NCBI RefSeq assembly: GCF_032854445.1
Contig: NC_088303.1
Location: 7,819,501-7,883,500, forward strand
Length of the DNA: 64,000 nucleotides
Direction of reading: 5' to 3'
From: Liolophura sinensis
Lineage: Eukaryota > Mollusca > Polyplacophora > Chitonida > Chitonidae
Part shown: in pieces, positions 62,301-64,000 of the stretch
Numbering within the stretch: position 1 is the first letter of the stretch
Layout of the letters: each line of letters opens with the position of its first letter
The notes under the pieces: generated by a model
The model's database searches: none
What the model was told of the DNA's origin: nothing
The model's input: only the letters and a program-made list of their open reading frames with translations
Program-made: the position numbers and the translations under genes

Positions 62301-63595
62301 AGCCGTCACAAACGGGTCTGAGCTGGCAAATGCTTGCTGTAAACCACATGGGTTGAGCCGTCACAGACAGGTCTGAGCTGGCAAATGCTCGCTGTAAACC
62401 ACATGGGTTAAGCCGTCACAGACAGGTCTGAGCTGGCAAATGCTCGCTGTAAACCAATGGGATGAACTGTCACAGACGGGTATGAGCTCTCAAATGCTCG
62501 CTGTAAACCAATGGGATGAACTGTCACAGACGGGTATGAGCTCTCAAATGCTCGCTGTACACCAAATGGGTTGAGCGGTCACAGACAGGTCTGAGCTGGC
62601 AAATGCTCGCTGTAAACCAAACGGGTTGAACCGTGTCACAGACAGGTCTGAGCTCTCAAATGCTCGCTGTAAACCAATGGGATGAACTGTCACAGACGGG
62701 TATGAGCTCTCAAATGCTCGCTGTAAACCAATGGGATGAACTGTCACAGACGGGTATGAGCTCTCAAATGCTCGCTGTACACCAAATTGGTTGAACCTTT
62801 TCACAGACAGGTCTGAGCTCTCAAATGCTCGCTGTAAACCAATGGGATGAACTGTCACAGACAGGTATGAGCTCTCAAATGCTCGCTGTAAACTAAATGG
62901 GTTGAGTCATCACAGACAGGTCTGAGGTCTCAAATGCTCGCTGTAAACCAAATGGGTTGAGCCATCACAGACAGGTCTGAGCTCTCAAATGCTCCCTGTA
63001 AACCAGATGGGTTGAGTCATCACAGACAGGTCTGAGCTCTCAAATGCTCGCTGTAAACCAAATGGGTTGAGCCATCACAGACAGGTCTGAGCTCTCAAAT
63101 GCTCGCTGTAAACCAAATGGGTTGAGCCATCACAGACAGGTCTGAGCTCTCAAATGCTCGCTGTAAACCAAATGGGTTGAGCCATCACAGACAGGTCTGA
63201 GCTCTCAAATGCTCCCTGTAAACCAAATGGGTTGAGCCATCACAGACAGGTCTGAGCTCTCAAATGCTCCCTGTAAACCACATGGGTTGAGTCATCACAG
63301 ACAGGTCTGAGCTCTCAAATGCTCGCTGTAAACCAGATGGGTTGAGCCCCAATAGTCATGATATGGCATTATTACGATATACAACATTACTAGAAATGTA
63401 TTTTGGTTTTGTTAATTTTCTGAGATGAACACCTTTCCAGAGTTTATTTTTAAAACATCCAAATTGTTACCTGTAACATGACTTACCTTTACCCACTGTC
63501 ACTTCTGTAGATCGTTTAGGAATTAGTGTTATTTTGTCACCAAATCCATTTTGCTGAATCAGTTTTCGAGCACATTCAGCCATGGGCACAAATGC
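53381..63595 (-). CDS. PRMT7: Protein arginine methyltransferase 7 (5' end outside window)
   Basis: Eleven minus-strand exons: 63595-63487, 61911-61799, 60780-60548, 59871-59688, 59172-59042, 58538-58412, 57932-57849, 56337-56200, 55679-55443, 54235-54075 and 53642-53381 (stop). Phases agree and give 592 residues; human PRMT7 has 692, so about 95-100 N-terminal residues, including SAM motif I, lie right of the window. The double-E loop reads [12 protein letters not shown] with both glutamates. Later blocks are [23 protein letters not shown], and a second degenerate Rossmann half ([20 protein letters not shown], then [16 protein letters not shown]), the tandem-methyltransferase layout typical of PRMT7. 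Known role: type III enzyme forming omega-monomethylarginine on histones and other RNA/chromatin proteins. Exon 9 most simply ends at ATAGAG/GTACCA; read-through would reach a stop soon after. Introns carry three minisatellites and a duplicated piece of exon 5. Confidence 0.95.
54355..54545 (-). mobile_element. SINE, reverse orientation, PRMT7 intron 10
   Basis: ATTTATTTGACTGTTGGATT, TACTCAAGAATATTTCACTT, GAACATCCACAGGTTGCTGG and TTGGTGAGAGGCTCCTGGGT: the reversed SINE body without a full head. Confidence 0.75.
55725..55895. repeat. Minisatellite, 20-bp unit, ~8-9 copies, PRMT7 intron 8
   Basis: Units of CAGCTGAACATAGCCTGGGA, most regular at 55741-55860. Starts about 45 bp upstream (in transcript sense) of the 3' splice site of PRMT7 exon 9. 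Confidence 0.92.
56383..56596. mobile_element. TTCTTCAACC-family MITE, PRMT7 intron 7
   Basis: CCCTAATTCCTCAACTTTTT at the left; AAAAGGTTGAAGAATTACAG at the right. The interior aligns with 10749-10977 (GAGCAACTTTCAGTGCAATT, AACACTTTGCAAACATTTGA). TA borders are plausible. Confidence 0.65.
56690..57115. repeat. Minisatellite, 40-bp unit, ~10 copies, PRMT7 intron 7
   Basis: Units of AAAGGTGTCAGTTTCTACAC + CTACAGCACATGTACTTCAC, highly uniform. Because 40 is not a multiple of 3, all plus frames show the same 40-residue period (155-167 codons). These are not genes. Confidence 0.95.
57140..57235 (+). mobile_element. Second-family SINE-like fragment
   Basis: GAATGGCAGCGACTCCCACT.. and AATTATGACGTTAAACACTT resemble the end of the 50560 element. 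Weak. Confidence 0.3.
58590..58690 (-). mobile_element. Possible SINE fragment, reverse orientation
   Basis: TTTATTTATTAAACTCACTG, GTGTTTAACACC and CTTACGATGGCAGTCATTAT resemble a reversed tail and core of another subfamily. It sits just after the acceptor of PRMT7 exon 6 in intron 5. Confidence 0.35.
60995..61062 (-). pseudogene. Duplicated fragment of PRMT7 exon 5 with its 3' splice site
   Basis: About 68 bp nearly identical to 59119-59187. It includes the acceptor ATTTTCAG, the codons [16 protein letters not shown] and a few intron bases. It sits in intron 2 (between exons at 61799 and 60780), so exons 3 and 4 lie between source and copy. No donor follows, and the frame reaches a stop soon after the match ends, so it is a non-functional piece or a cryptic acceptor. 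Confidence 0.85.
62088..63347. repeat. Minisatellite, ~55-bp unit, ~23 copies, PRMT7 intron 1 (in window)
   Basis: Units of TCACAGACAGGTCTGAGCTC + TCAAATGCTCGCTGTAAACC + AAATGGGTTGAGCCA. Variants (GGGATGAACTG, CTGGC for CTCTC) group along the array, showing local expansion. It ends 140 bp before the exon at 63487. Its minus-strand open frame of 104 codons is a by-product. Confidence 0.96.
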
Positions 63596-64000
63596 CTGGG
63601 AGAAAAAGTCAATGGTCTCTTACAGACATCAACAAATGGCACAACAGTTAAATTTCAGTTGATAATTTATAACATTACTTTTATACTGGTTTATGAAACA
63701 ACATGAAGCATTTATGTGTATCATCTATGACAGAGGTTCTCCAATACCATGTTATCTTTGAGATGACCACAGTATAATTCCATGTTTGATGTAAAATGTG
63801 ATCAAACTGATGATCACACCTGTGATCAGACCGGTGAATTCTTCATGTCACCATGCTGATGACAGCTATGTGTGCCCAACTCTGTACTCCATCATGTTGG
63901 TCACATGGTGAACACTGACATGTAGGTGCGCAAAATTCAACGTCATCATGCTGACTACCATGCAATCATGCTGAACACACCAAGATCTATGTGTGCATCT
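63596..64000. other. PRMT7 intron or upstream flank at the window edge
   Basis: No coding exon seen. The missing PRMT7 N-terminal exon(s) must lie further right. Confidence 0.5.

Noticed and set aside
62088-63347. CRISPR-like appearance of regular ~55-bp repeats
   Set aside because: Units are contiguous with no unique spacers, and the locus is a eukaryotic intron.
1-64000. Autonomous retrotransposon, transposase or viral coding sequence
   Set aside because: No reverse transcriptase, integrase, capsid or DDE-transposase motif was seen in any frame; all mobile elements are non-autonomous.

Overview
This is a eukaryotic nuclear window. It has five multi-exon, spliceosomal-intron genes (GT..AG boundaries throughout), long introns, and many interspersed repeats. 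The commonest repeat is a tRNA-derived SINE ending in a conserved 3' core (tail like AACACCAATCAAATAAATA), of the type that is abundant in molluscs and other lophotrochozoans. I read the organism as a lophotrochozoan, most likely a mollusc, without a species call. No prokaryotic or viral gene was seen.

Layout: 1-6,960 is gene-poor and holds SINEs and a 75-bp-arm inverted repeat. EMC8/EMC9 (+) occupies 6,961-11,297 in 5 exons. TMEM42 (+) occupies about 17,591-20,415, followed by a 4.1-kb two-tier minisatellite at 20,876-25,012. A GRHPR-like NADPH-dependent 2-hydroxyacid dehydrogenase (-) occupies 28,650-32,136 in 4 exons. It is head-to-head with a ZFAT-like zinc-finger/AT-hook regulator (+), 33,994-48,796, with 13 coding exons and about 1,321 residues. 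PRMT7 (-) fills 53,381-63,595 with 11 exons; its N-terminal exon(s) lie beyond the right edge. ZFAT and PRMT7 are convergent. The five genes are unrelated housekeeping or regulatory functions (ER membrane insertion, a small transporter-like membrane protein, glyoxylate reduction, transcription, arginine methylation), and no shared pathway is implied.

The unusual feature is the density of tandem arrays. At least nine minisatellites (units of 20, 20, 22, 22, 24, about 30, 32, 40, 55 and about 60 bp) lie mostly inside introns of ZFAT and PRMT7 or next to TMEM42. Several non-autonomous DNA-transposon-like elements with terminal inverted repeats also occur, including a ~1-kb MITE in two opposite-facing copies (TMEM42 intron and ZFAT intron). 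A fragment of PRMT7 exon WRDHW, complete with its 3' splice site, is duplicated into another PRMT7 intron.

Exon models were built by hand from splice signals, frame continuity and remembered family sequence. Boundaries are internally consistent in phase but have not been tested with transcripts.
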